Of a stretch of 64,000 nucleotides of DNA, positions 15,228-25,174 are shown piece after piece (position 1 is the stretch's first letter; the number at the start of each line of letters is the position of its first letter). Source of the DNA: DATBSK01 sp964501785 (GTDB lineage: Bacteria > Actinomycetota > Acidimicrobiia > IMCC26256 > PALSA-555); NCBI GenBank assembly GCA_964501785.1, contig CAZCUD010000005.1, forward strand, positions 1 through 64,000. The letters run 5' to 3'. The notes beneath the pieces were generated by a model. That model searched no databases, had not been told where the DNA came from, and saw only the letters and a program-made list of their open reading frames with translations. The translations under genes and the position numbers were made by a program.

Positions 15228-16217
15228 TCAGCCGGTGAACCGGGGCTCCAGCACGATCGCCGACCAGGTGATCACGACCTGGCCGTCGCCCGCGCGCACC
15301 CCGTCCTCGAGCGTCCCTCCGGCCGCGAGGCTCGAGCCGCCACCGCCGCCACCGGCGGAGCCACAGGATTCGCCGCCCGAGGTGCCGCTACCGCCACCAC
15401 CGCCACCGAAGAGGCCGCCGCCACCGCCGCCACCGCCCGCGCCGCAGCTCTCGCCGATGGCCCCGCCACCGTCACCGCCGAGCACGGCTGCGCCCGGCGA
15501 ACCGGCCGTGCCCGGGTCGCTGCCACAGCTACCGCCGGTACCGCCGGCCCCGCCCGCGGCCGGCGTCGCTCCGCCGCCGCCACCGCCTTCGCACGACTGG
15601 ATCGTGCCGTCGCCGCCGTCGGTGCCGCTCGCGCCACCGGTCCCGCCGGCACCGCCAGCATCCGGCGCCGAGGCCACGTTGGCACCCTCGCCGCCGCCAC
15701 CGCCGCCGCCGGCGACGACGACGAGCGGCTCGGAACCACGCGCGACCGCAGACGCCCCACCACCGCCGCCGCCACCCGCCGCGACCGAGTCTCCGGGATC
15801 AGGGTCGCCGCTCGCGGCACCCGCGCCACCGGCGCCGTAGCCGGCGCCCGCGGCACCGCCTGCGACGTCCGTGCCGTCACCACCGGCGCCGCCGACGAAG
15901 ACGGACAACGTCTCACCAGGCGTGACCGCGAGCGTCGTGCCCGCGACGTGGGCACCGAGTCCGCCGGCGCCACCGGCTGCGACGCAGAACCCGGCGTCGC
16001 TGCACGACCCGCCGGCACCGCCTCCCGCGCCGTACGCGTCGACCGTGATGCTCGTCACGCCCGCGGGCACGACGAAGGTCGACTCGCCGGGGGTCGTGAA
16101 CGTCTGCGAGCCCGTGGTGTCGGTCTGGGGTGCGGCGCTCGAACCCAACGCCACCACGCCGACGGTGGCCATCGCCACCACAGCCGCCACGCCGCAAGTC
16201 TTCCGAAGGTGTTGCAC
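15228..16217 (-). CDS. Secreted glycine-rich protein, paralogue B
   Basis: A 329-residue paralogue of the preceding gene, with a signal peptide (residues ~1-30), the same FVVPAGVTSITVDAYGAGGGAGG entry domain, a Gly-rich body with Cys pairs (CSDAGFC), AVARGSEPLVVVAGGGGGGG, and the identical C-terminus EPRFTG. It starts with GTG behind GGGAGGG. It is upstream of paralogue A by 34 bases, so they form a tandem pair on one transcript. Both keep the same order of segments, indicating duplication and divergence of the Gly-rich spacer. Function unknown. Confidence 0.75.
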   Translation of the reverse strand: MQHLRKTCGVAAVVAMATVGVVALGSSAAPQTDTTGSQTFTTPGESTFVVPAGVTSITVDAYGAGGGAGGSCSDAGFCVAAGGAGGLGAHVAGTTLAVTPGETLSVFVGGAGGDGTDVAGGAAGAGYGAGGAGAASGDPDPGDSVAAGGGGGGGASAVARGSEPLVVVAGGGGGGGEGANVASAPDAGGAGGTGGASGTDGGDGTIQSCEGGGGGGATPAAGGAGGTGGSCGSDPGTAGSPGAAVLGGDGGGAIGESCGAGGGGGGGGLFGGGGGGSGTSGGESCGSAGGGGGGSSLAAGGTLEDGVRAGDGQVVITWSAIVLEPRFTG

Positions 16218-16252
16218 CCCGCCCTCCCCGCAAACGAACGTCTGGCGAGAAG

Positions 16253-18793
16253 TTAGCCGCTCGCGCCCTTCTGACCCTTCTTGCGCTTGCCGCCGCCCTT
16301 GGCCTTCGTCGCCCCGTTCTTCTTGGCCCCGTTCTTCTTGGCCCCGTTCTTCTTGGCCCCCGGCTTGCGCTCCCTCGCCGAGGCCCCGTTCCCTGGTTCG
16401 GCCGGTCGATCGGGCTCGGGCTCGGTGCCGTCCGGCTCGAGCGCGGCGAGATCACCGAGCCCGCCTCGTTGCCCGTTGAGCCTCGGCAGCGGCACCGAGA
16501 CCTTGCCGTGCTCGGCATGCGCGCTCACCACCTCGGCGTGGTACGCCTCGGCGATCGCCTCGAACTCGGGCGTGCCGTACACGCGTCCGTCGACGAGCTG
16601 ACCCTGCTTGGCCTCGATCACCGCCTCGATGTCCTCGCCCGTGAGGGTCTTGTGCGTCTCCAGCGCGTGGGTGACCGCGAGCACCTGCACCCGGTTCTCG
16701 GCGATGAGCGCCTCGGTGCGGGTGAACAGCTCGTGGAGGTTCTCCTCGATCCGCTGGCCGAGGCCGGCCTTGAGGATGTCGCGCTCCTTCTCGTCGCCGG
16801 GCTTGCCGGGTCGGCCGCCGCCACCGACGCCGACCTGGTGCGTCACGCCGTGCGAGGCGATGGTCTGACCCATCCCCCAGTAGCCCTCCATGAAGGTCGC
16901 GATCGACGTCGCGCTCGCCAGGTCGCCCGAGACCCCCGACGACGAGTCGCCCCCGAAGAACATCTTCTCCCCGGCGAGGGAAGCCAGGCTCACCATCACG
17001 TCTGCCTCGTAGTCGGAGCGCCACCGGGTGAACAGGTCCTCGGGCGGGATCGAGCTGACCATCCCGAGGTAGTTGCCGCCCTTCTCGATCGTCGCGATGT
17101 CGATGACGAGGTGGTGCCGGACGCGATACGCGACGACCGCGTGGCAGGCCTCGTGCAGCGCCGTCGCGTGACGCTCGCGCTCGATGTACTCGACGTCCTC
17201 GGGCGGGCCGAGGTCCTTGAGCTGCTTCGCCTTGATGACGTCGGCCCAGGACACGACGTCGCGGCCGTCGCGGATCGCGGTGATCAGGGCCTCGTTGACG
17301 AGGTCCTTCATCGTCGCCCCGGTCGCGTACGGGGTGATGGTCGCGAGACGGTCGATGTCGCCGTCGGTGAGCTCGTGCTGCACCTTCGAGAAGTAGCCCT
17401 CGTAGGTGCGGATCCGTCCGGCCTTGGAGGGGTACCCGACCTTGTAGATCCGGTCGATCCGACCGGGGCGCAGCAGCGCGTCGTCGAGCTTCTCGGGGAG
17501 GTTGGTCGCCATCACGACGAGCAGTCGGTACTTCGGCGGCGGCTTGGGCTTGACGCCCAGCGCCCGGCGGACGTGGCGGTTGACGAAGCCGCGGGGCTTC
17601 TTCAGGCCGGAGAGCTGGGCGAGCAGCACCTGCAGGATCCCGCCCCCGCCGCCACCCATGCCGCCCATGCCCATGAAGAACCGGCTCCGCCGGCGCTGCT
17701 CCTCGACGTCGGAGTCGGGGGGAGCCATGAACAGCGAGGCGCGACCGGCGTCGGACAGGTACGAGATGCCGCCGCACGCGCGGGCGGCCGCGAACGGTGA
17801 GGGGGTCTTCACCGGCACACCCTGCGGTGGGGTGCCGGCGAGCTGCCCGCGGTTGCCGAGCGAGTCGGCCTCGTCGAAGAACACCACGACGCCGCCGTAC
17901 TTCAGCGCGTACTTCCGCAGCTTGCGGAAGAGCAGGATGACCTTGAGAGGGCCGATGCCTACGCCGAGCATCGAGGCGTCGACGTTCACGAACGGCATCC
18001 CGGTCTCGCCGGCCATGGCCTCGGCCATGAGCGTCTTGCCCGTGCCGGGCGGGCCCCACAGCAGGATCCCGCCGGGCACGTATCCGCCGCGCTGCTCGAT
18101 CACCTCGGGGTTGTCGAGGAAGAGGAGGTTCTCGCGCACGCGGTGCTTGACCTGGTCCTGCCCCCACACGTCGGAGAACCGGGTGGTGATGTCGTCGGGG
18201 AAGAACGTCTCCACGCCTCCCCGCGTCATGAAATAGAACATCAGGAAGAACTGGAAGCCGATCCAGAACAGCAAGAAGATCGCGGCTTGGGCGATGACGG
18301 GCGCGGCGTCGAGCGCCTCGTTGAGCGCGTCGAAGTACGCGGTGAACGGCGAGGTGTCGAGGAGGCGGCCCAGGATGATCGCCCCGATCACGATCGCGAG
18401 CACCCACTTCATCGCGCGCGCGAAGCGATACCGGTTCCAGGCGTTGAACCTGCTCATGTAGCGGTTCCAGCCGCCGAACACGCGCTTGGTCCAGAACTGG
18501 TGGTAGCGCGCGCTGCGCTCGCTGATCAGGTAGTGGATCTGGCGCAGCACCTCGAGCCCGATGAGCACGAGCAGCCACGACCGCGAGCGCAGCGTCTCGT
18601 TGATCGCCTCCGAGACGGGGAGGATCGGGTTGTCCGCGATCTCGGTCGCCACGAAGAAGGCGAGCAGCGCGACCAGCAGCAGCAGGATCTTCACCCGGTC
18701 CCACAGGCTCGAAGGACGCCGGGTCGGCAGCTCGTCGAGGCGCGGCCGGCTGGTGACGAACTCCTCGTGGGGTGGGGGCGGCGTGTAGGTCAC
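16253..18793 (-). CDS. FtsH-like membrane AAA+ metalloprotease, divergent
   Basis: An 846-residue AAA+ protein with several N-terminal membrane segments (about 36-50, 73-86, 127-144, 165-188). Walker A is GPPGTGKT (247-254), Walker B VVVFFDEAD (302-310), the second region of homology ATNLPEKLDDALLRPGRIDR (429-448), the zinc motif HEACH (547-551) and the third-ligand region GDLASAT (624-630). This is the FtsH plan for degrading membrane proteins. It is longer than FtsH (about 650-750). Between Walker B and the SRH lies a ~110-residue insert with a Met/Gly-rich stretch (FFMGMGGMGGGGGG), and the C-terminus is a Lys-rich tail. The GTG at 18793 is four bases past the lipoprotein stop. Confidence 0.85.
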   Translation of the reverse strand: MTYTPPPPHEEFVTSRPRLDELPTRRPSSLWDRVKILLLLVALLAFFVATEIADNPILPVSEAINETLRSRSWLLVLIGLEVLRQIHYLISERSARYHQFWTKRVFGGWNRYMSRFNAWNRYRFARAMKWVLAIVIGAIILGRLLDTSPFTAYFDALNEALDAAPVIAQAAIFLLFWIGFQFFLMFYFMTRGGVETFFPDDITTRFSDVWGQDQVKHRVRENLLFLDNPEVIEQRGGYVPGGILLWGPPGTGKTLMAEAMAGETGMPFVNVDASMLGVGIGPLKVILLFRKLRKYALKYGGVVVFFDEADSLGNRGQLAGTPPQGVPVKTPSPFAAARACGGISYLSDAGRASLFMAPPDSDVEEQRRRSRFFMGMGGMGGGGGGILQVLLAQLSGLKKPRGFVNRHVRRALGVKPKPPPKYRLLVVMATNLPEKLDDALLRPGRIDRIYKVGYPSKAGRIRTYEGYFSKVQHELTDGDIDRLATITPYATGATMKDLVNEALITAIRDGRDVVSWADVIKAKQLKDLGPPEDVEYIERERHATALHEACHAVVAYRVRHHLVIDIATIEKGGNYLGMVSSIPPEDLFTRWRSDYEADVMVSLASLAGEKMFFGGDSSSGVSGDLASATSIATFMEGYWGMGQTIASHGVTHQVGVGGGGRPGKPGDEKERDILKAGLGQRIEENLHELFTRTEALIAENRVQVLAVTHALETHKTLTGEDIEAVIEAKQGQLVDGRVYGTPEFEAIAEAYHAEVVSAHAEHGKVSVPLPRLNGQRGGLGDLAALEPDGTEPEPDRPAEPGNGASARERKPGAKKNGAKKNGAKKNGATKAKGGGKRKKGQKGASG
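16311..16355. repeat. 15-bp tandem repeat, three perfect copies, coding for KKNGA
   Basis: Three exact head-to-tail copies of GCCCCGTTCTTCTTG lie inside the 3' end of the FtsH-like gene and encode AKKNGAKKNGAKKNG in its basic tail. The repeat keeps frame, so copy number can vary without breaking the gene. Confidence 0.9.
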
Positions 18794-18797
18794 GGCG

Positions 18798-19448
18798 TCA
18801 GCTCTCGACCGTCCAGGAGTCGACCACGCGACCGATCTGGTCGGCGTTGTCGGCGTAGCACTGCGCGCCACAGGTCAGCACCAGGTTGTAGAGCTTGCTG
18901 GACGCCTGGTCGATCAGGGTCGTCTGGTCGAAGGTGATCGTTCGCCCACCCTCGAGCGCGAGGTCGACCACCAGGTGGAAGCCCCGGAAGCCGCCTTCGG
19001 GCTCGAGCAGCTCGTACTCGACGATCTCGCCCTGACCCGCCTGCACCGCCGTATCGACCTCGAGGTACTGGTTGCGCAGCGCCTCGAGCGACGCGGTGTC
19101 GGACTGGTCGAAGTCGAGCTCGTCGACGCTCGCCAGACCGGTCGGGTGCTTGGAGCGCGGGTCGAGCAGGTGCTTCAGCGAGGGATCGGGGCTGGCGTCG
19201 AAGCCGACCTGCCAGCTGCTCTCACGGATCGACTCGCGCTCGCGGGGTGTGAGCGACCGGGTGAGCGCGTCCTCGTCGTACACGGTCCACTGGTCGGGGA
19301 CCTTGAAGTAGGTGCGGTCGTCGGAGTTCTTGATGTAGCTGTAGCCGGTGCTCGCGCACGCGGCGCCCAGAGCGCCGAGCGCGAGCACACCGAGAAGGAG
19401 ACGAAGCGGGAAGCACGGCCGCCGGGTCACGACCCCAGTATCGACCAT
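18798..19448 (-). CDS. Predicted lipoprotein
   Basis: A 216-residue exported protein with a lipoprotein signal: a basic start, a hydrophobic stretch, and lipobox LGAAC with Cys31. The mature part has FKVPDQWTVYDEDALTRSL, QVGFDASPDPSLKHLLD and a C-terminal strand-rich segment ending IGRVVDSWTVES, with a CGAQC pair. The family is not recognised. The ATG at 19448 is used; a GTG five codons later is possible. Its stop is four bases before the start of the FtsH-like protease, so the two are an operon and may work together at the membrane. Confidence 0.75.
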   Translation of the reverse strand: MVDTGVVTRRPCFPLRLLLGVLALGALGAACASTGYSYIKNSDDRTYFKVPDQWTVYDEDALTRSLTPRERESIRESSWQVGFDASPDPSLKHLLDPRSKHPTGLASVDELDFDQSDTASLEALRNQYLEVDTAVQAGQGEIVEYELLEPEGGFRGFHLVVDLALEGGRTITFDQTTLIDQASSKLYNLVLTCGAQCYADNADQIGRVVDSWTVES

Positions 19449-19480
19449 CGACCGCGGGTCCCGAAACCGGGCTTGCGGAG

Positions 19481-19561
19481 TGGGCCGGGCTGGATTCGAA
19501 CCAGCGAAGCTCTCGCAGCAGGTTTACAGCCTGCCCCCTTTGGCCACTCGGGAACCGACCC
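19481..19561 (-). tRNA. trnY: tRNA-Tyr (anticodon GTA)
   Basis: A class II (long variable arm) tRNA: acceptor GGGTCGG pairs with CCGGCCC (one G-U), the anticodon arm is GCAGG-CTGTAAA-CCTGC with GTA, a variable arm TGCGAGAGCTTC, and T arm GCTGG-TTCGAAT-CCAGC. The discriminator is A and no CCA is encoded. It lies between the lipoprotein gene and the divergent yajQ. Confidence 0.95.
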
Positions 19562-19656
19562 TGGGAACTGCGTACAGTAGCAGCAGCCGTTTTCGCTCCA
19601 TCATCCGTACATCCGTGCGCGGGCGGCGCCTGCCCCGCCGACACGAGTGAGGAACC

Positions 19657-20145
19657 GTGCCGACGTTCGATGTGGTCTCTGAGGTCGACATGCAGGAGCT
19701 GCGCAACGCGGTCGACCAGGCGAGTCGCGAGATCTCGACCCGCTACGACTTCAAGGGCACCGATTCGTCGATCGAGCTCGGCGAGAAGACGATCGAGCTG
19801 CACACCGAGAGCGAGCAGCGCCTCACCGCGCTCACGCAGGTGCTCGAGGAGAAGCTCGTCAAGCGCAAGGTCTCGCTGAAGTCACTCGAGTACGGGAAGG
19901 TCGAGGACGCCGCCAAGGGCACGGTGCGCCAGACGGTGACGATCAGCGTCGGGATCAACCAGGAGAAGGCCAAGGCGATCGGCAAGTTCGTCAAGGAGCT
20001 CGGCAAGAAGGGTGTCTCGCACCAGATCCAGGGCGATCAGCTCCGGATCTCGGGCAAGAAGCGCGACGACCTCCAGGACACGATCGCCGCGCTGCGCGAG
20101 CACGACTTCGGCATCCCGCTCCAGTTCACGAACTTCCGGGACTAG
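19657..20145 (+). CDS. yajQ: YajQ family cyclic-di-GMP-binding / nucleotide-binding protein
   Basis: A 162-residue YajQ protein. It starts PTFDVVSEVDMQELRNAVDQASREISTRYDFKGT, the most conserved block of the family, and ends GDQLRISGKKRDDLQDTIAALR followed by LQFTNFRD. Some family members bind cyclic-di-GMP and act in gene regulation; others bind RNA or tRNA. The GTG at 19657 follows a GAGG site. It is single and faces htpX tail to tail with 16 bases between. Confidence 0.95.
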   Translation: MPTFDVVSEVDMQELRNAVDQASREISTRYDFKGTDSSIELGEKTIELHTESEQRLTALTQVLEEKLVKRKVSLKSLEYGKVEDAAKGTVRQTVTISVGINQEKAKAIGKFVKELGKKGVSHQIQGDQLRISGKKRDDLQDTIAALREHDFGIPLQFTNFRD

Positions 20146-20161
20146 AGCCCCCGGGGCGTGG

Positions 20162-21001
20162 TCAGGAGCGGGCCGGGCTCGCGGCCAGGAGGCGGCGGAC
20201 GCGCTCTTCGACGGGCGGGTGCGTCGAGAACATGTTGGCGAAGGCGGCCTTCGACCCCGCGAGCGGGTTGACGATGTAGTTGCTCGCCTCGGCCGGGTTC
20301 ACGTTCATCGGGACCCGGTGCGCGTACGCATCGATCTTCTGGAGCGCGCTCGCCAACGGCTCGCCCGTCCCGAGCATCTCCGCACCGCCGGCGTCGGCGC
20401 CGTACTCGCGCGACCGCGAGATCGCCATCTGGATGAGGATCGCGGCGATCGGGGCCAGGATCATCATCAGCAGGCTGGCGACGAAGTTGTCGTCGTCGCC
20501 GAACCAGAACGCCATGCGGGCGGCGAACGTGATCGCGAGCGCGACGGCGGCAGCGACCGAGCCGATGAGGATGTCGCGGTGCTTCACGTGGGCGAGCTCG
20601 TGGGCGAGGACGCCCTTCAGCTCGTCCGGCGTGAGCACCTTGGTGATGCCGTCGGTGATGCACACCGCGGCGTTGTGCGGGTTGCGACCGGTGGCGAAGG
20701 CGTTGGGCTGTGCCTCGGGTGACACGTAGAGCCGCGGCATCGGCAGATCGGCCCGCTGCGTGAGGTCTTCGACCATCGCGTAGAGCTGGGGCGCTTGCTC
20801 GCGGGTGACGGGCTCGGCCCGGGCCGCCCTGATCGCGAGCTTGTCGCTGAACCAGTACGACCCGCCGCAGAACAGCAGGCCGATGACGAGTCCGACCGCG
20901 AGTCCGGTGGTGCCGCCGACCGCAGCACCGATGCCCATGAACAGGGCTCCGAGCAGCGCGAGGAGGCCGGCGGTCTTCAGGGCGTTCGTGAGCATGGTCA
21001 T
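20162..21001 (-). CDS. htpX: Membrane zinc metalloprotease HtpX
   Basis: A 279-residue M48 family protease for misfolded membrane proteins. Two N-terminal spans (about 12-32 and 34-50) precede the active site HELAH (134-138), and SREYGADAGG supplies the third zinc ligand Glu. Two further spans lie between (SVAAAVALAITFAARMAF, LLMMILAPIAAILIQMA). The ATG at 21001 is chosen for its GGGAG site; the open frame upstream has no family similarity. It is the second membrane protease in this 5-kb stretch after the FtsH-like gene. Confidence 0.96.
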   Translation of the reverse strand: MTMLTNALKTAGLLALLGALFMGIGAAVGGTTGLAVGLVIGLLFCGGSYWFSDKLAIRAARAEPVTREQAPQLYAMVEDLTQRADLPMPRLYVSPEAQPNAFATGRNPHNAAVCITDGITKVLTPDELKGVLAHELAHVKHRDILIGSVAAAVALAITFAARMAFWFGDDDNFVASLLMMILAPIAAILIQMAISRSREYGADAGGAEMLGTGEPLASALQKIDAYAHRVPMNVNPAEASNYIVNPLAGSKAAFANMFSTHPPVEERVRRLLAASPARS

Positions 21002-21148
21002 CACCTCTCCCGGATTCTCAACGATAGGGGGGCGCATGGGTGTTCCCGGATGCGGCCGCCGCCGACCGTCTCGGACGCCTGCCGGGCCCGAGATGCACTG
21101 TGCGTCCCTCGACCCGCCCCACGACGGTGAGCGACGCATCCAGGGGTT

Positions 21149-21982
21149 TCAACGGCTCGCGATGAGGAGGATCAGGCCCGCGGCGACGACGAGGGACGAG
21201 ACGATGCGGGCCTTGCCGAGGCGCTCGTGGAGCAGGAGCCAACCCGCGGCGGCACCGAGCACGACCGACGACTCGCGCAGGGACGCCACGTAGCCCACCG
21301 GGGCCAGGCGCACCGCCACGAGCACCATCGAGTACGCCGCCACCGAGGCCAGACCGCCGGCGACGACCCGGAGCCGCTCGGTCGTGCGCAGGTAGCGGAC
21401 GAAGTCACCCCCTCGCCCCAGCGCGACGCCCAGGGCGCTGATCGCGATTCCGGCACTGACCACCAGGACGATGCCGTATGCGAAGCCGCTGTCGGTCCGA
21501 CGCGCACCTGCGGCGTCGAGCGTCGTGTACACGCCGATCGTCAACGCGGTGAGCAGCGCCCAGCCGATCGCGACGAGCCCGACGCTGGGGCGAACGAGGG
21601 ACAGCAAGCCGACGAAGACGATCGCGATCGCCAGCCACGACAGGGAGCTCAGATCGTCGGAGAGGAACGCCACGCCTCCGACCGCGGCGAGCAGCGCGCC
21701 GCCGCCGCGCGCGAGCGGATAGGCGAACGAGAAGTCGGCGTGGTGATAGGCGCGAACGAGCGCGCACACGTAGACGACGTGCACGACGCTCGACGCGGCG
21801 AGGAACGGGATGGTGTCGGCGTCGGGCAGCCCGGTGAACGCGAGGACCGGGAGGAGCAGCACACCGCCGACGACGAACTGCCCCCACGCGGTGAGGAAGC
21901 GCTCGTCGCTCGTCTTGACGAGCAAGTTCCACGTGGCGTGCAGCGCGGCCGAGCCGAGCGCCAGGAGCGTCGCCTCGACCAT
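21149..21982 (-). CDS. EamA (DMT superfamily) transporter
   Basis: A 277-residue polytopic protein with about ten spans in two EamA halves: LGSAALHATWNLLVKTSDERF ... LSWLAIAIVFVGLLSLV for the first and GWALLTALTIGVYTTLDAAGA ... SSLVVAAGLILLIASR for the second. DMT carriers export amino acids, sugars or other metabolites; substrate unknown. The ATG at 21982 follows the HAD gene by 14 bases, so acs, the HAD gene and this one may be one transcript. Confidence 0.88.
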   Translation of the reverse strand: MVEATLLALGSAALHATWNLLVKTSDERFLTAWGQFVVGGVLLLPVLAFTGLPDADTIPFLAASSVVHVVYVCALVRAYHHADFSFAYPLARGGGALLAAVGGVAFLSDDLSSLSWLAIAIVFVGLLSLVRPSVGLVAIGWALLTALTIGVYTTLDAAGARRTDSGFAYGIVLVVSAGIAISALGVALGRGGDFVRYLRTTERLRVVAGGLASVAAYSMVLVAVRLAPVGYVASLRESSVVLGAAAGWLLLHERLGKARIVSSLVVAAGLILLIASR

Positions 21983-21996
21983 GCCGGACCCGCCCG

Positions 21997-22482
21997 TCAG
22001 TCGTAGTAGCCGGAGTGCTTGTAGAGGCTCGGGATCCCCTCCCGGCGGAACATCTCGACGTTGCGCCGGTCGTCCTCGATGGCCAGCTCGAGCACGAAGC
22101 CGTAAGCCCGCAGGTCGGCGACGGTTGCCTGCTTGAAGTGGCGGGCCATGTCGTAGTCGCCGTAGGGACGCATGATGAGCACGTCGTACCGGATCTCGTA
22201 GTGGTGCAACCACGCCTCGGTCAGGGGGTGCACGCGCTCGGGTCGAGCCGTGAGCAGCACCACCCGCAGCTCGGGATCGAGCAGGTCGAGGAGCACCTTC
22301 ACCTCCTCGATCACCGGGTCCTCACCGCAGGCATCGAAGAACGCGCGCCAGTCGCGCCGCGGCGACTCGAGGTAGTGCTGACGGCTCGCCGCGTCCGAGA
22401 GCACGCCGTCGATGTCGACGACGACCGCTCGTCCCGGCTCGACCGGACCCTGTCGCCAGGTCCAGTGCTCGGGTGCGTCCAA
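21997..22482 (-). CDS. HAD-fold phosphatase, polynucleotide-kinase-phosphatase-like
   Basis: A 161-residue protein with HAD motif I VVDIDGVLSD (DIDG at 23-26), motif II VVLLTARPE, and EDDRRNVEMFRREG near the C-terminus, resembling the phosphatase domain of T4 polynucleotide kinase and related HAD proteins. The natural substrate is unknown. The start is TTG at 22482, directly after the acs stop TAG, with GAGGA inside the last acs codons, so translation is coupled to acs. Confidence 0.75.
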   Translation of the reverse strand: MDAPEHWTWRQGPVEPGRAVVVDIDGVLSDAASRQHYLESPRRDWRAFFDACGEDPVIEEVKVLLDLLDPELRVVLLTARPERVHPLTEAWLHHYEIRYDVLIMRPYGDYDMARHFKQATVADLRAYGFVLELAIEDDRRNVEMFRREGIPSLYKHSGYYD

Positions 22483-24441
<1,959 letters not shown>

Positions 24442-24511
24442 GCCGGGTCACCCTACGCGCGTCCCGAGCGGGCGACCGCCGGAGCACCGATGCGATCGGC
24501 CCCGGGCGCGC

Positions 24512-24541
24512 CGCTCCCGCCGGGCGGACCCGGCGGGAGCG
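24512..24541. terminator. Hairpin terminator downstream of the HdeD-like gene
   Basis: CGCTCCCGCCGGG (24512-24524) and its exact inverse (24529-24541) give a perfect 13-bp stem with a four-base loop, 43 bases after the stop of the HdeD-like gene and before acs. It would close the transcript that runs through the first nuo operon, midA and the HdeD gene. Confidence 0.65.
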
Positions 24542-24583
24542 ACTCGTGCGGTCTCGGTGGTGCGGGCGTACGGCCGTGCGGAG

Positions 24584-25144
24584 CTACAGGTCCTTGGTGG
24601 CCGACCGGATGCCGAACGCGAACACGATCTGGCTGATGCCGCGGAACATCGCCATGATGCCCACGTAGAAGATCAGGAGGCTCGCCTTCGCGGTCACCAG
24701 CTGCTGCGAGGCCCAGAACGCCAGGATCAGGAACAGGATCCCGGCGATGAGGCCCAGCCACCACAGCGGGTTGACGTCCTTCACCGCGACGGCCTTGATG
24801 ATCTCGAAGATCCCCATGAACAAGAGGATGAAGCCGAGCACCGAGGCCAGCGCCCAGAACGCCTCTTCCGGCTGGATGAAGGCCCACAGCGCACCGAGGA
24901 CGAAGAGCACGCCCAGGATGCCGCTGAAGATCTTCCAGCCGGCGGACTCCGCCGGGATCATCATGAACTCGGTGAGCGCGCCGATCAGGAACACCACACC
25001 CATCAGCACACCGATGGTCGTGATCGACGACTCGTCGAAGCGCAGGACGACGAGCGCGATGATGAACCAGGCGATGCCGGTGACGAGGAAGAGCCACCAG
25101 GCCTTCCCCACCTCCCTCATCATTCCTGCGTCGGTCTGTGTCAT
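24584..25144 (-). CDS. HdeD/DUF308 family membrane protein
   Basis: A 186-residue protein with six spans in three repeats (WWLFLVTGIAWFIIALVVLRF, TIGVLMGVVFLIGALTEFMMI, IFSGILGVLFVLGALWAF, VLGFILLFMGIFEIIKAV, WLGLIAGILFLILAFWAS, LLIFYVGIMAMFRGISQIVFAF). The pattern matches the HdeD family, named for an acid-resistance protein, though functions vary. It is 30 bases downstream of midA, so it may be carried on the nuo operon transcript. Confidence 0.85.
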   Translation of the reverse strand: MTQTDAGMMREVGKAWWLFLVTGIAWFIIALVVLRFDESSITTIGVLMGVVFLIGALTEFMMIPAESAGWKIFSGILGVLFVLGALWAFIQPEEAFWALASVLGFILLFMGIFEIIKAVAVKDVNPLWWLGLIAGILFLILAFWASQQLVTAKASLLIFYVGIMAMFRGISQIVFAFGIRSATKDL

Positions 25145-25174
25145 ATCCCCCTCCGAAGTTCGGGCCGCGGCAAC

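Noticed and set aside
14207..16217. Glycine-codon-rich DNA that looks like a repeat array or CRISPR
   Set aside because: The apparent repeats are short GGN runs with no fixed spacer length. They are in frame in two secreted proteins with signal peptides.
16452..18704. Long open frame on the same strand as the FtsH-like gene in another frame
   Set aside because: It is the Arg/Ala/Pro-rich shadow expected from GC-rich codon bias, with no family motifs, whereas the main frame has all AAA and protease motifs.
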